Shown one piece after another: positions 15,538 to 23,562 of a DNA stretch of 64,000 nt. The position numbers were made by a program, and so were the translations under genes. This DNA comes from Candidatus Fermentibacterota bacterium. Its GTDB lineage: Bacteria; Fermentibacterota; Fermentibacteria; Fermentibacterales; JCC-6. The notes under the pieces were generated by a model. That model did not search any database and was not told where the DNA came from. It saw nothing but the letters and a program-made list of their open reading frames with translations. The stretch spans positions 62,001 through 126,000 of the forward strand of contig WJMA01000015.1 in NCBI GenBank assembly GCA_014728175.1, given 5' to 3'. Numbering within the stretch: the first letter of the stretch is position 1; each line of letters opens with the position of its first letter.

Positions 15538-16182
15538 ATGAGCGCCTCGATGCTTATGGCGGCCGTTCTGGCCTCCCCGGACACCGGCGGGGGCGGAGTC
15601 AACGTCGCCAAGATGATGGCCATAATCCTGGGCGCGATCTTCATTAACAACTTCGTGCTGTCCAGGTTCCTGGGCATCTGCCCCTTCCTGGGGGTGTCGA
15701 AGCAGCTGGACTCCGCGGTGGGAATGGGCGCGGCGGTGATATTCGTCATGACCCTGGCCACCCTGGGCTCCTGGCTGGTCTACCACCTCTTGCTGGTACC
15801 GATGGAGCTCACTTATCTGAGGACGATCGCCTTCATCCTTATCATCGCCTCACTGGTTCAGCTGGTGGAGATGATCCTGCAGAAGTTCAGCCCCGCTCTG
15901 TACAGCGCCCTGGGCATATACCTGCCGCTGATAACCACCAACTGCGCCATACTGGGAATGGCAGTTCTGAACATAGATGAGCGCTACGGCCTGGGTGAGT
16001 CGCTGGTGCACGCGGTGTCCGCCGGGATAGGCTTCACCCTCGCTCTGGTTCTGATGGCCGGCATCAGGGAGAGGCTGGAGACCGCCGACGTGCCCCCCGC
16101 CCTGAGGGGTCTGCCCATCACCTTTATAATCGCGGGAGCCATGTCGCTGGCCTTCTTCGGATTCGCGGGTTTGGGCGGTTAG
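15538..16182 (+). CDS. rnfA: Rnf complex subunit RnfA
   Basis: A 214-residue membrane protein homologous to RnfE with inverted topology. Signatures are NNFVLSRFLGICPFLGVSK (about 37-55) and LITTNCAILGMAVLN (about 139-153); the ICPFL and TNCAIL cysteines are the intramembrane Fe-S ligands in this family. The N-terminus carries about 20 extra residues (MSASMLMAAVLASPDTGGGG) before the first conserved helix, so a later start is possible. It forms the ion-translocating core with RnfE and RnfD. Confidence 0.94.
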   Translation: MSASMLMAAVLASPDTGGGGVNVAKMMAIILGAIFINNFVLSRFLGICPFLGVSKQLDSAVGMGAAVIFVMTLATLGSWLVYHLLLVPMELTYLRTIAFILIIASLVQLVEMILQKFSPALYSALGIYLPLITTNCAILGMAVLNIDERYGLGESLVHAVSAGIGFTLALVLMAGIRERLETADVPPALRGLPITFIIAGAMSLAFFGFAGLGG

Positions 16183-16183
16183 G

Positions 16184-17233
16184 ATGTCTCATCTTCTGGT
16201 TGTTGTGCTGTCCGCCGGCCTGCAATCGCAGGTGGATGCCATAGCTCAACCGGCGCTGGTTCTGGGGGCGGTCGCCCTGGTTCTGGGATTGGGGTTAGCC
16301 CTGGCCGCCAAGAAGCTGGCCGTCCGCAAGGATCCGGTCGCCGAGCGGATCGAGGAGTTTCTCCCCGGAGCCAACTGCGGAGGTTGCGGATATCCGGGCT
16401 GTCCCGCCTTTGCGGAGGCGGTCGCGGAAGGAAAGGCCCCGCCCAACGGTTGCTTGGTAGTGGGGCCGGAGGTGGACGAGAAGATCGCCAAGGCCGCGGG
16501 ACAAGAGGTCGAGGAGAGCGTCAAGAGAATCGCGGTGGTCAGATGCGGGGGCGGGCATTCGGCGACCGACGCGTTCGAGTACCACGGCCCCCCGGAGTGC
16601 GCATCCGCCATGCTGGTCATGGGTGGACAGAAGACGTGCCCCTACGGCTGCCTGGGCTTCGGAGACTGCGTGGAGGCCTGTCCCTTCGACGCAATTCGCA
16701 TGGGGGAGGGTGGCATCCCCGTAGTCGACGAAGAGAGCTGCACCGCCTGCGGCAGGTGCGTGGACGCCTGCCCCAAGGGGATAATCGAGCTGTGGCCGGC
16801 GGAGAACGACGTCATGGTGGCCTGCAGCAGCAAGGACAAGGGCGGGGTGGCGCGCAAGGCCTGCTCGGTTGCCTGTATCGGTTGCCGTAAGTGTGAGAAG
16901 GCCTGTCCCGTGGATGCCATTACCGTGGATGACTTCCTGGCCAGGATCGATCCGGAGAAGTGCATCAACTGCGGCCTCTGCGCCACGGAGTGTCCGACCG
17001 GAGCCATTATCGATAAAGTGCCGGCCAGACCCAGAGCCTACATAGACAGCAATTGCGTCGGCTGTGCCATATGCGTGGAGATCTGTCCTCTGGATGCGAT
17101 CTCCGGGGAGCACAAGCAAAGACACGAGGTGGATCAGGAAAAGTGTGTGGGATGCGGCCTGTGCGTTTCGAAGTGCCCCACCAACGCCATCAGGCTGGTG
17201 GGCGCACTATCGTACAGGAGGAGCGAAGGGTAG
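16184..17233 (+). CDS. rnfB: Rnf complex subunit RnfB, cluster-rich
   Basis: A 349-residue protein: an N-terminal membrane helix (about 16-40), then the RnfB [4Fe-4S] domain (GANCGGCGYPGCPAFAEA, closing Cys in PPNGC), then six further ferredoxin-like motifs: CLGFGDCVEACP, CTACGRCVDACP, CIGCRKCEKACP, CINCGLCATECP, CVGCAICVEICP and CVGCGLCVSKCP. Role: accepts electrons from reduced ferredoxin and passes them into the pump. Proteobacterial RnfB proteins usually have about three clusters; this extended form resembles those of strict anaerobes. Its stop lies 4 nt before the selA start. Confidence 0.95.
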   Translation: MSHLLVVVLSAGLQSQVDAIAQPALVLGAVALVLGLGLALAAKKLAVRKDPVAERIEEFLPGANCGGCGYPGCPAFAEAVAEGKAPPNGCLVVGPEVDEKIAKAAGQEVEESVKRIAVVRCGGGHSATDAFEYHGPPECASAMLVMGGQKTCPYGCLGFGDCVEACPFDAIRMGEGGIPVVDEESCTACGRCVDACPKGIIELWPAENDVMVACSSKDKGGVARKACSVACIGCRKCEKACPVDAITVDDFLARIDPEKCINCGLCATECPTGAIIDKVPARPRAYIDSNCVGCAICVEICPLDAISGEHKQRHEVDQEKCVGCGLCVSKCPTNAIRLVGALSYRRSEG

Positions 17234-17237
17234 ACCT

Positions 17238-18623
17238 TTGAACGATGAAGAGAGCCTGAGGGGGCTTCCGGCCGTTCACGAGCTTCTGGACGTAATCCGG
17301 GAGCAAAGACCCGAATCGCTGCCTTCTTTTACGAAGAAGGCCTGCCGTCATGTATTGGACGAGGAACGGAAGCGCATAAGATCGGGCAAGAGCCCCAGAA
17401 AGCGGAAAGCGTTGGACGAAGCCGTGATCTCCCGACTCGACGCTATCGAGCTGCATAGCATGGAGAGGGTGATCAACGCGACCGGAGTGGTACTGCACAC
17501 GGCCATAGGCAGAGCCTGCCTTCCTCCGCCCGCCTCCGAGGCCGTCTCCAGAACCGCCGAAGGATACTGCGTTCTGCAGTGGAACAGGGAGACCGGCCGG
17601 AGAGGCCACCGGGACGAGCACATAGAGGATTTGCTGATCGAGCTTACCGGGGCCGAGGCGGCCACCGTGGTCAACAACAACGCGGGTGCCACTTTCCTTA
17701 TACTCTCCGCGCTCTGCCGGGGCAGGGAGGTAGTGGTCTCCCGGGGCCAGCTGGTGGAGATAGGCGGCGCGTTCAGGATACCCGAGGTGATGAAGCAGAG
17801 CGGCGCGGTGATGCGGGAGGTGGGCTGCACCAACAGGACGCACCTCAGGGATTACGAGGAGGCCATATGCGAGGAAACGGCGGCGCTTCTCAGAGTGCAT
17901 CCATCGAACTACAGGATAAGGGGATTCACCGGCGAGGTGTCTCTGGAAGCCTTGGTGGACCTCGGTAACAGAACCGGGCTTCCGGTGATAGACGATCTGG
18001 GTGCCGGTAGCCTGGTGGACCTCAATCATTTCGGTTTGCCGACCGAGCCCACCGTCAGCCACAGCATCGAGGTGGGCGCCTCGCTGACCACCAGCTCCGG
18101 AGACAAGCTGATAGGCGGTCCGCAGGCGGGCATCATAACCGGCAAGAAAGAGCTGGTGGAAAAGATAAAGAGGCATCCCCTGGCCAGGGCGCTCAGGGTT
18201 GGCAAGTTAACTCTTTCGGGGCTGCAGTCCACGCTCAGGCTGTTCCTGGAGGATCCCGAATACCTTATAGAGCACCATCCTGTCTACAGCATGCTGGGCG
18301 CGGATTCGGACGAGCTGGAGGAGAGACGCAAGACCCTGCTGTCGGACCTGGAGCTGCCGCCCGACTGCGAGGCCCAGCCCATAGAGACCGACAGCTACGT
18401 GGGAAGCGGCTCTCTCCCCGACACCCCGATACCCTCCCTCGGCGTAGGCATCACGGCCCCCGACGTCGATGAGCTGGCCCGGTTGCTGAGACTGGGTGCT
18501 CCAGCCGTGGCTTCCCGGGTAGAGGAAGGAATGCTGAAGCTGGATGTCAGAACCGTGTTTTCCGAGCAGATACCCGAGCTGGCCCGGTTGGTGAGCTTAG
18601 TCGCTGGAGGGCTATGGGGCTGA
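17238..18623 (+). CDS. selA: L-seryl-tRNA(Sec) selenium transferase
   Basis: A 461-residue PLP enzyme that converts Ser-tRNA(Sec) to Sec-tRNA(Sec) using selenophosphate. The start is TTG 17238, downstream of AGGAGGAG and GAAGGG; any earlier start would lie inside rnfB. Visible family features are INATGVVLHTAIGRACL (about residues 75-92), the substrate loop NNNAGATFL, and the PLP lysine in SSGDKLIGGPQAGII (about residue 290). The length is typical. It sits 4 nt after rnfB and overlaps selB by 10 nt, so the selenocysteine genes are probably co-transcribed with rnf. selD and tRNA-Sec are not in the window. Confidence 0.95.
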   Translation: MNDEESLRGLPAVHELLDVIREQRPESLPSFTKKACRHVLDEERKRIRSGKSPRKRKALDEAVISRLDAIELHSMERVINATGVVLHTAIGRACLPPPASEAVSRTAEGYCVLQWNRETGRRGHRDEHIEDLLIELTGAEAATVVNNNAGATFLILSALCRGREVVVSRGQLVEIGGAFRIPEVMKQSGAVMREVGCTNRTHLRDYEEAICEETAALLRVHPSNYRIRGFTGEVSLEALVDLGNRTGLPVIDDLGAGSLVDLNHFGLPTEPTVSHSIEVGASLTTSSGDKLIGGPQAGIITGKKELVEKIKRHPLARALRVGKLTLSGLQSTLRLFLEDPEYLIEHHPVYSMLGADSDELEERRKTLLSDLELPPDCEAQPIETDSYVGSGSLPDTPIPSLGVGITAPDVDELARLLRLGAPAVASRVEEGMLKLDVRTVFSEQIPELARLVSLVAGGLWG

Positions 18624-20497
18624 TAGTCGGCACCGCAGGTCACATCGACCATGGCAAGAGCACGATCGTACAAAAACTCACCGGAACCGATCCCGACAGG
18701 CTGAAAGACGAGAAGGAGCGGGGAATTACCATTGAGTTGGGGTACGCGTTCATGCCCCTGGCCGACGGCGGCGTCCTCTCCTTCATAGACGTTCCCGGTC
18801 ACGAAAAATTCGTAAGACAGATGGTCGCCGGTATAGCTACGGTGGACCTGTTCATGCTGGTGGTGGCCGCCGACGAGGGGGTGATGCCCCAGACCAGGGA
18901 GCATTTCGATGTCCTGAGGTTGCTGGAGGTGGACCGAGGCCTGGTGGTTCTCTCCAAGTGCGACCTGGTGGATGATGAGCTGCAGGATCTGGTCGAGTAC
19001 GAGGTACGCCAGCTTTTGAGCGGCACGCCGACGGAGGGTGCGGATGTCCTCAGAGTTTCCGCGGTTACCGGGCAGGGCATGGACGAGTTACGGGAAGACC
19101 TGAAGCGCATGGCAGGGGAAGTTCCGTTCAGGAGCCCTTCGGGGAACTTCAGGTTGGCCATAGACAGGGTATTCGTTCTCAAGGGCTTCGGAACCATAGT
19201 GGGCGGCACCGCGCTGTCCGGTGTGGTGAGAATCGGTGACACGCTAGAGCTCCAGCCCGGAGCCAAGACTTATCGGGTCCGGGAGATGAGGGTCAACGAG
19301 GGCAGGTCCACCGAAGAGGGGAGCGCCGGAGACCGTATAGCGCTCAACATGGTGGGGCTGGAAAAGGAGGACGTGAACCGGGGATACGTGCTGGCCACCC
19401 CGGATTACGTCGAGCCTTTCGAGAGCCTGGATGCGTCCTGTACCATGCTTCCCGGCGAGATAGACCTCAGCAACAGGATGAGGGTCCGCTTCCATACCGG
19501 AACCTCCGAGGTTATGGCTCGGGCTTTCCCTGCGGAGGGGAAGACAATCCCCCCCGCCGGCACAGGTTTCGTTCACTTCCAGCTGGAAGGTCCGGTGGTG
19601 GCTCTGCCCGGCGACCGATTCGTAATCAGAAGGTACTCCCCCATAGTGACCATAGGCGGAGGCAAGATTCTGGAAACGGGCACCACCAAGATAAGGAAAC
19701 GCCAGAAGGAGCGCCGGTTGAAAAGAATGGAAAAGCTCGCCCTTATGGAGCCGGAAAGCATTCTTCGCCTTCAGGTGGAGGAGAATCCCGTCGAGGGCGT
19801 GACCATCGACCGGGTCGCCACGGAGTTCGGTCTTCCCGTTTCCGAGGTACAGAAGGCCCGGGACGCCCTTTGCTCCGAAGGGGTCGTAGAATCGGTGATG
19901 GACGGTTCGGTCGAAAGGATCATTTCCGGGCAGACCCTGGAGAGAGCCCAGAGCGACCTCAAGAACGCTCTGGAGAAGCACCACGGGAACAAGCCCCTCA
20001 GTCTGGGGGTTCCAACCGGCATGCTCCCCAGCCTGCTTCAGGGCTCCTATCCGAGCTGGCTTTTGAAGAACGTGGTAGCAAAAAACGAGAAGGATGGGAC
20101 CATAGAGCGCAGAAACGACTACATAGCGCTTGCCGACCATCCCCCAGAGCTGCCCCCGGAACAGGCTCGAAAGGCCGGGGAGCTGATAGCAAGGGTGAAC
20201 GAGATGGGCTTCGAGGGCGTGACTTCAAAAGGTGTTCCGAGCAGGAAACTTATGGAGGCCATGCTGGAGAGAAAGATGCTTCGGCGACTGGGAGAGGATC
20301 TGATTACGTCGAAGGAAATGGTCGAGAGAGCCCAAAGGCTGATAGAGGAGACCTTCGGTAAAGAAGGGTTTAGGCTGGCAGAGCTCAGGGACGCTCTGGG
20401 AACCTCACGCAAGAAGGCCCTTCTGTGGGCCGAGTTTCTCGACTCACTGGGAAAAACGATAAGAAAGGGCGATCTCAGGTACCTGACCGACCGCTAA
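18614..20497 (+). CDS. selB: Selenocysteine-specific elongation factor SelB
   Basis: A 627-residue translational GTPase. G1 is GTAGHIDHGKST (residues 6-17), G2 is in RGITIELGYA, G3 is DVPGHEKF, and G4 is SKCDLVD. EF-Tu-like domains 2 and 3 follow, then a C-terminal array of winged-helix domains (about residues 380-627) that binds the SECIS hairpin on mRNA. Role: delivers Sec-tRNA(Sec) to in-frame UGA codons. It overlaps selA by 10 nt. Together they show that this organism decodes UGA as selenocysteine in some genes, so ORFs elsewhere may be artificially truncated at UGA. Confidence 0.95.
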   Translation: MGLIVGTAGHIDHGKSTIVQKLTGTDPDRLKDEKERGITIELGYAFMPLADGGVLSFIDVPGHEKFVRQMVAGIATVDLFMLVVAADEGVMPQTREHFDVLRLLEVDRGLVVLSKCDLVDDELQDLVEYEVRQLLSGTPTEGADVLRVSAVTGQGMDELREDLKRMAGEVPFRSPSGNFRLAIDRVFVLKGFGTIVGGTALSGVVRIGDTLELQPGAKTYRVREMRVNEGRSTEEGSAGDRIALNMVGLEKEDVNRGYVLATPDYVEPFESLDASCTMLPGEIDLSNRMRVRFHTGTSEVMARAFPAEGKTIPPAGTGFVHFQLEGPVVALPGDRFVIRRYSPIVTIGGGKILETGTTKIRKRQKERRLKRMEKLALMEPESILRLQVEENPVEGVTIDRVATEFGLPVSEVQKARDALCSEGVVESVMDGSVERIISGQTLERAQSDLKNALEKHHGNKPLSLGVPTGMLPSLLQGSYPSWLLKNVVAKNEKDGTIERRNDYIALADHPPELPPEQARKAGELIARVNEMGFEGVTSKGVPSRKLMEAMLERKMLRRLGEDLITSKEMVERAQRLIEETFGKEGFRLAELRDALGTSRKKALLWAEFLDSLGKTIRKGDLRYLTDR

Positions 20498-20537
20498 GAC
20501 CACAGGACCTCTGAATCGTCCGCAACATGGAGGAACG

Positions 20538-21845
20538 ATGCACATATCGGTAGTGGGAACCGGATACGTCGGTCTGGTGGGGGCAACCTGCCTGGCCGAG
20601 ATGGGCAACGACGTCATATGCGTGGACAGAGACCGCGACAAGATAGAGAAATTGAACAAGGAAATAATTCCCATATACGAGCCGGGCCTGGACGAGATGG
20701 TGGAGCGGAACGTGGAGGAGAATCGTCTCAGCTTCACCACTGACGTAGAGCATGGCGTCAAGGAGAGCAAGATCATATACATATCCGTGGGTACCCCTCC
20801 GGACGAGGACGGGTCCGCAGACCTGCAGCACGTTCTGTCGGTGGCCAGGGACATAGGCCGGCACATGAACGAATACAAGATAGTGGTGAACAAAAGCACC
20901 GTTCCGGTGGGCACTGCGGAGAAGGTGCGCAAGGAGATACTCTCCCAGACCGATTTTGCCGTCGATGTGGTGAGTAACCCCGAGTTCCTGAAGGAGGGCT
21001 CCGCGGTCGATGACTTCATGAAGCCCGACCGGGTGATCGTAGGAACGGACTCCGAAGAGGTGGCGAAGGTAATGAATGACCTTTACGCTCCCTTCGTCCG
21101 TACAAACAACCCTATTCTGGTGATGAGCAACCGCAGCGCGGAGCTGACCAAGTACGTGGCCAATAGCCTGTTGGCAACCAGGATATCCTTCATGAACGAG
21201 ATAGCCAACCTGTGCGACCGTATTAACGCGGACGTAAGAGACGTAAGGAGAGGCATAGGATCCGACAGAAGAATAGGTACCAGCTTCCTCTTCCCCGGAG
21301 TCGGTTTCGGTGGCTCCTGTTTCCCCAAGGACATCCGGGCCCTGCAAGCCACCAGTAAGGAAAACGGTTACCCACTCAGAATCCTTAACGCAGTAACCGG
21401 AGTTAACAGTGAACAGAAGAAGATACTGGTCGCTAAGGCGTTCTCCCACTTCGGAAAGGACCTGTCCGGGCTCCGTTTCGCACTCTGGGGGCTGTCCTTC
21501 AAGCCCAATACGGACGACATGCGGGAAGCCTCTTCGCTCACCATAATCTCCGAGCTGCTGGACAAGGGCGCCGAGGTCTGTGCCTTCGACCCCAAGGCCA
21601 TGGCCAACGCCAGGCATATACTGGGGGACTCCATCGATTACGCGGATTCAAACTACGCGGCCTTGAAGGGAGCGGACGCTCTGATGGTAGCCACTGAGTG
21701 GACGGAGTTCAGAGAGCCGGACTTCCAGCGAATGATGGACCTCATGAAGGCCCCGGTGGTTTTTGACGGTCGTAACATATTCAATCCCATTAAACTGCGA
21801 GATATGGGCTACACGTACTACGGTGTAGGAAGAGGCGAGTCGTGA
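20538..21845 (+). CDS. ugd: UDP-glucose 6-dehydrogenase
   Basis: A 435-residue NAD-dependent four-electron dehydrogenase. The Rossmann motif is VVGTGYVGLVGA (residues 5-16), with STVPVGT in the middle and the catalytic cysteine in GVGFGGSCFPKD (about residue 260). Role: converts UDP-glucose to UDP-glucuronate for capsule or other surface polysaccharide. SD GGAGG precedes the ATG. It overlaps the next dehydrogenase by 4 nt and heads a four-gene polysaccharide module. Confidence 0.93.
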   Translation: MHISVVGTGYVGLVGATCLAEMGNDVICVDRDRDKIEKLNKEIIPIYEPGLDEMVERNVEENRLSFTTDVEHGVKESKIIYISVGTPPDEDGSADLQHVLSVARDIGRHMNEYKIVVNKSTVPVGTAEKVRKEILSQTDFAVDVVSNPEFLKEGSAVDDFMKPDRVIVGTDSEEVAKVMNDLYAPFVRTNNPILVMSNRSAELTKYVANSLLATRISFMNEIANLCDRINADVRDVRRGIGSDRRIGTSFLFPGVGFGGSCFPKDIRALQATSKENGYPLRILNAVTGVNSEQKKILVAKAFSHFGKDLSGLRFALWGLSFKPNTDDMREASSLTIISELLDKGAEVCAFDPKAMANARHILGDSIDYADSNYAALKGADALMVATEWTEFREPDFQRMMDLMKAPVVFDGRNIFNPIKLRDMGYTYYGVGRGES

Positions 21846-23137
21846 CCGAGGCACCTTCCGTTGCCGTCCTGGGCCTTGGATACGTGGGCCTTCCGCTGGC
21901 CCTGGAGTTCGCCTCCGGCGGCTGCCGGGTCTACGGAATAGATATCGACCCGGCAAAACCGAGGCTCCTCCTGGAGGAGAAGCGCAGCTACCTCAGGCAC
22001 ATCGAGTCGGCGAAAGTGCGTGAAGTCGTGGAGTCCGGAAACCTCCAGGCCGGGACCGACTTCTCCGTCCTGTCCGGCGTTAACGCAGCCATCATATGCG
22101 TCCCTACGCCCTTGGGCGGCTCCAGACAGCCCGACCTCAGCTTCGTTCTGGGTACCGCTGAGAAGATGGCGCCGTACATGAAAAAGGGCCAGCTGATCGT
22201 GCTGGAGTCCACCACCTATCCCGGCACGACCAGGGAAGAGCTGAAGCCCGTGCTGGAGAGGAGCGGGCTAAAAGCGGGAGTCGATTTTCACCTGGCCTTC
22301 TCCCCGGAGAGAGAGGACCCGGGCAACAGGAGGTTCACCACCAGGTCGATCCCCAAGCTGATTGGGGCGCTTACGCCGGAGGGAGCGGAGAAGGCTCGCG
22401 AGATATATGCTTACGCAGTAGAGAAGATGGTAATTGTAAGCTCTCCGGAAGTGGCGGAGATGGCCAAGATCACGGAGAACACGTACAGGGCAGTTAACAT
22501 TGCGCTAGTTAACGAGCTTAAGGTGTTGGCGGATCGAATGGGGATAGACATTTGGGAAGTTATAGAAGCAGCTTCCAGCAAGCCCTTCGGGTACACCCCT
22601 TTCTACCCGGGTCCGGGTTTAGGGGGACACTGTATTCCCATAGACCCCTATTACCTGACGTGGAGGGCCAGGAAGTTCGGGATGCCCACCAGGTTCATTG
22701 AGCTGGCGGGAGAGGTAAATACGAGCATGCCGGAGTTCGTGGTGGGGAAGACAGCGAGGGCCCTGAACGACCGCAGGATGAGCGTTAAGGGAAGCAGCAT
22801 ACTTCTGCTGGGAATGGCCTACAAACCGGACATAGACGATTACAGGGAAACCCCGGCACTAAAGGTGCTGGAGAGCCTTTTAAAGCTGGGGGCGGAAGTG
22901 AGTTACAACGACCCCTATGTGCCGGAGATTCCGAAGGGTACCCGGCAGACGGACCTTACGATGGAATCGGTCGAACTGACGGAAGAACGTCTGCGTAAAT
23001 CCGATTGCACGGTTGTCATAACCAATCACTCGTGCTACGATTACCAGTGGATAGTGGATCATTCCAACTTGGTGGTGGACACCAGAAACGCCTGTGCGGG
23101 AGTGGACGGAGCGGAAGAAAAGGTTGTGAAGGCGTGA
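21842..23137 (+). CDS. UDP-N-acetyl-hexosamine dehydrogenase (WbpA/WecC type)
   Basis: A 431-residue paralogue of ugd starting with GTG. The nucleotide motif is LGLGYVGLPLALEFA; the catalytic cysteine is in GPGLGGHCIPIDPYYLTW (about residue 263), the form typical of WbpA/WecC/TviB enzymes rather than UDP-glucose dehydrogenases. SPEREDPGN is also characteristic of that branch. Likely reaction: oxidation of UDP-GlcNAc or UDP-ManNAc to the uronic acid, giving an aminouronate for surface polysaccharide. GlcNAc versus ManNAc cannot be told from sequence alone. It overlaps both neighbours by 4 nt. Confidence 0.88.
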   Translation: MTEAPSVAVLGLGYVGLPLALEFASGGCRVYGIDIDPAKPRLLLEEKRSYLRHIESAKVREVVESGNLQAGTDFSVLSGVNAAIICVPTPLGGSRQPDLSFVLGTAEKMAPYMKKGQLIVLESTTYPGTTREELKPVLERSGLKAGVDFHLAFSPEREDPGNRRFTTRSIPKLIGALTPEGAEKAREIYAYAVEKMVIVSSPEVAEMAKITENTYRAVNIALVNELKVLADRMGIDIWEVIEAASSKPFGYTPFYPGPGLGGHCIPIDPYYLTWRARKFGMPTRFIELAGEVNTSMPEFVVGKTARALNDRRMSVKGSSILLLGMAYKPDIDDYRETPALKVLESLLKLGAEVSYNDPYVPEIPKGTRQTDLTMESVELTEERLRKSDCTVVITNHSCYDYQWIVDHSNLVVDTRNACAGVDGAEEKVVKA

Positions 23138-23562
23138 AAGGTTGCCTGCTGGCGCTGCCGTTGCTGGCCGCCGTGGCTCTGACCTCCGGCCTGGAGGAGT
23201 ACTACGTTCCGGGGGTGGAGAGCGAAGGGGTTCAGATGAGCGTACATGTGTGGGGAGAGGTCCGTAATCCCGGTACCCACAGGGTTCCCGTCAACTCCGA
23301 TCTGGTGGTGGCCCTCTCGGCGGCCGGTGGCCCCCTGTCCAGCGCCGATCTGGACGAGGTTCGAATCGTATACGACAGCCTGGAGATCGAGTACGACCTG
23401 GAGGCCTTCCTGCAGGCCGAGGGTAGCGCGGTGCCCGTTCTGAAGGCCGGAGCCACGGTCTACGTTCCCAGGGGGAGCTACGAATGGTGGAAGGACGCGG
23501 TGGACTTCGGCTATAAGATACTGGTGGCCGCGAACCTCATCTGGATAATGACGGAGAGATGA
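23134..23562 (+). CDS. Small SLBB-domain polysaccharide export protein
   Basis: A 142-residue protein starting with GTG in a GTGA overlap with the previous stop. The signal peptide is KGCLLALPLLAAVALTSG. The mature part is essentially one SLBB beta-grasp domain (VHVWGEVRNPGTHRVPVNSD, LSAAGGPLSSADLDEVRI, AGATVYVPRG), followed by a hydrophobic C-terminal stretch (YKILVAANLIWIM). The polysaccharide-export (PES) domain that normally precedes SLBB in Wza-like proteins is missing. It overlaps the BY-kinase gene by 4 nt. Inference: a periplasmic partner of the kinase in polymer export, not a complete outer-membrane channel. Confidence 0.7.
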   Translation: MKGCLLALPLLAAVALTSGLEEYYVPGVESEGVQMSVHVWGEVRNPGTHRVPVNSDLVVALSAAGGPLSSADLDEVRIVYDSLEIEYDLEAFLQAEGSAVPVLKAGATVYVPRGSYEWWKDAVDFGYKILVAANLIWIMTER

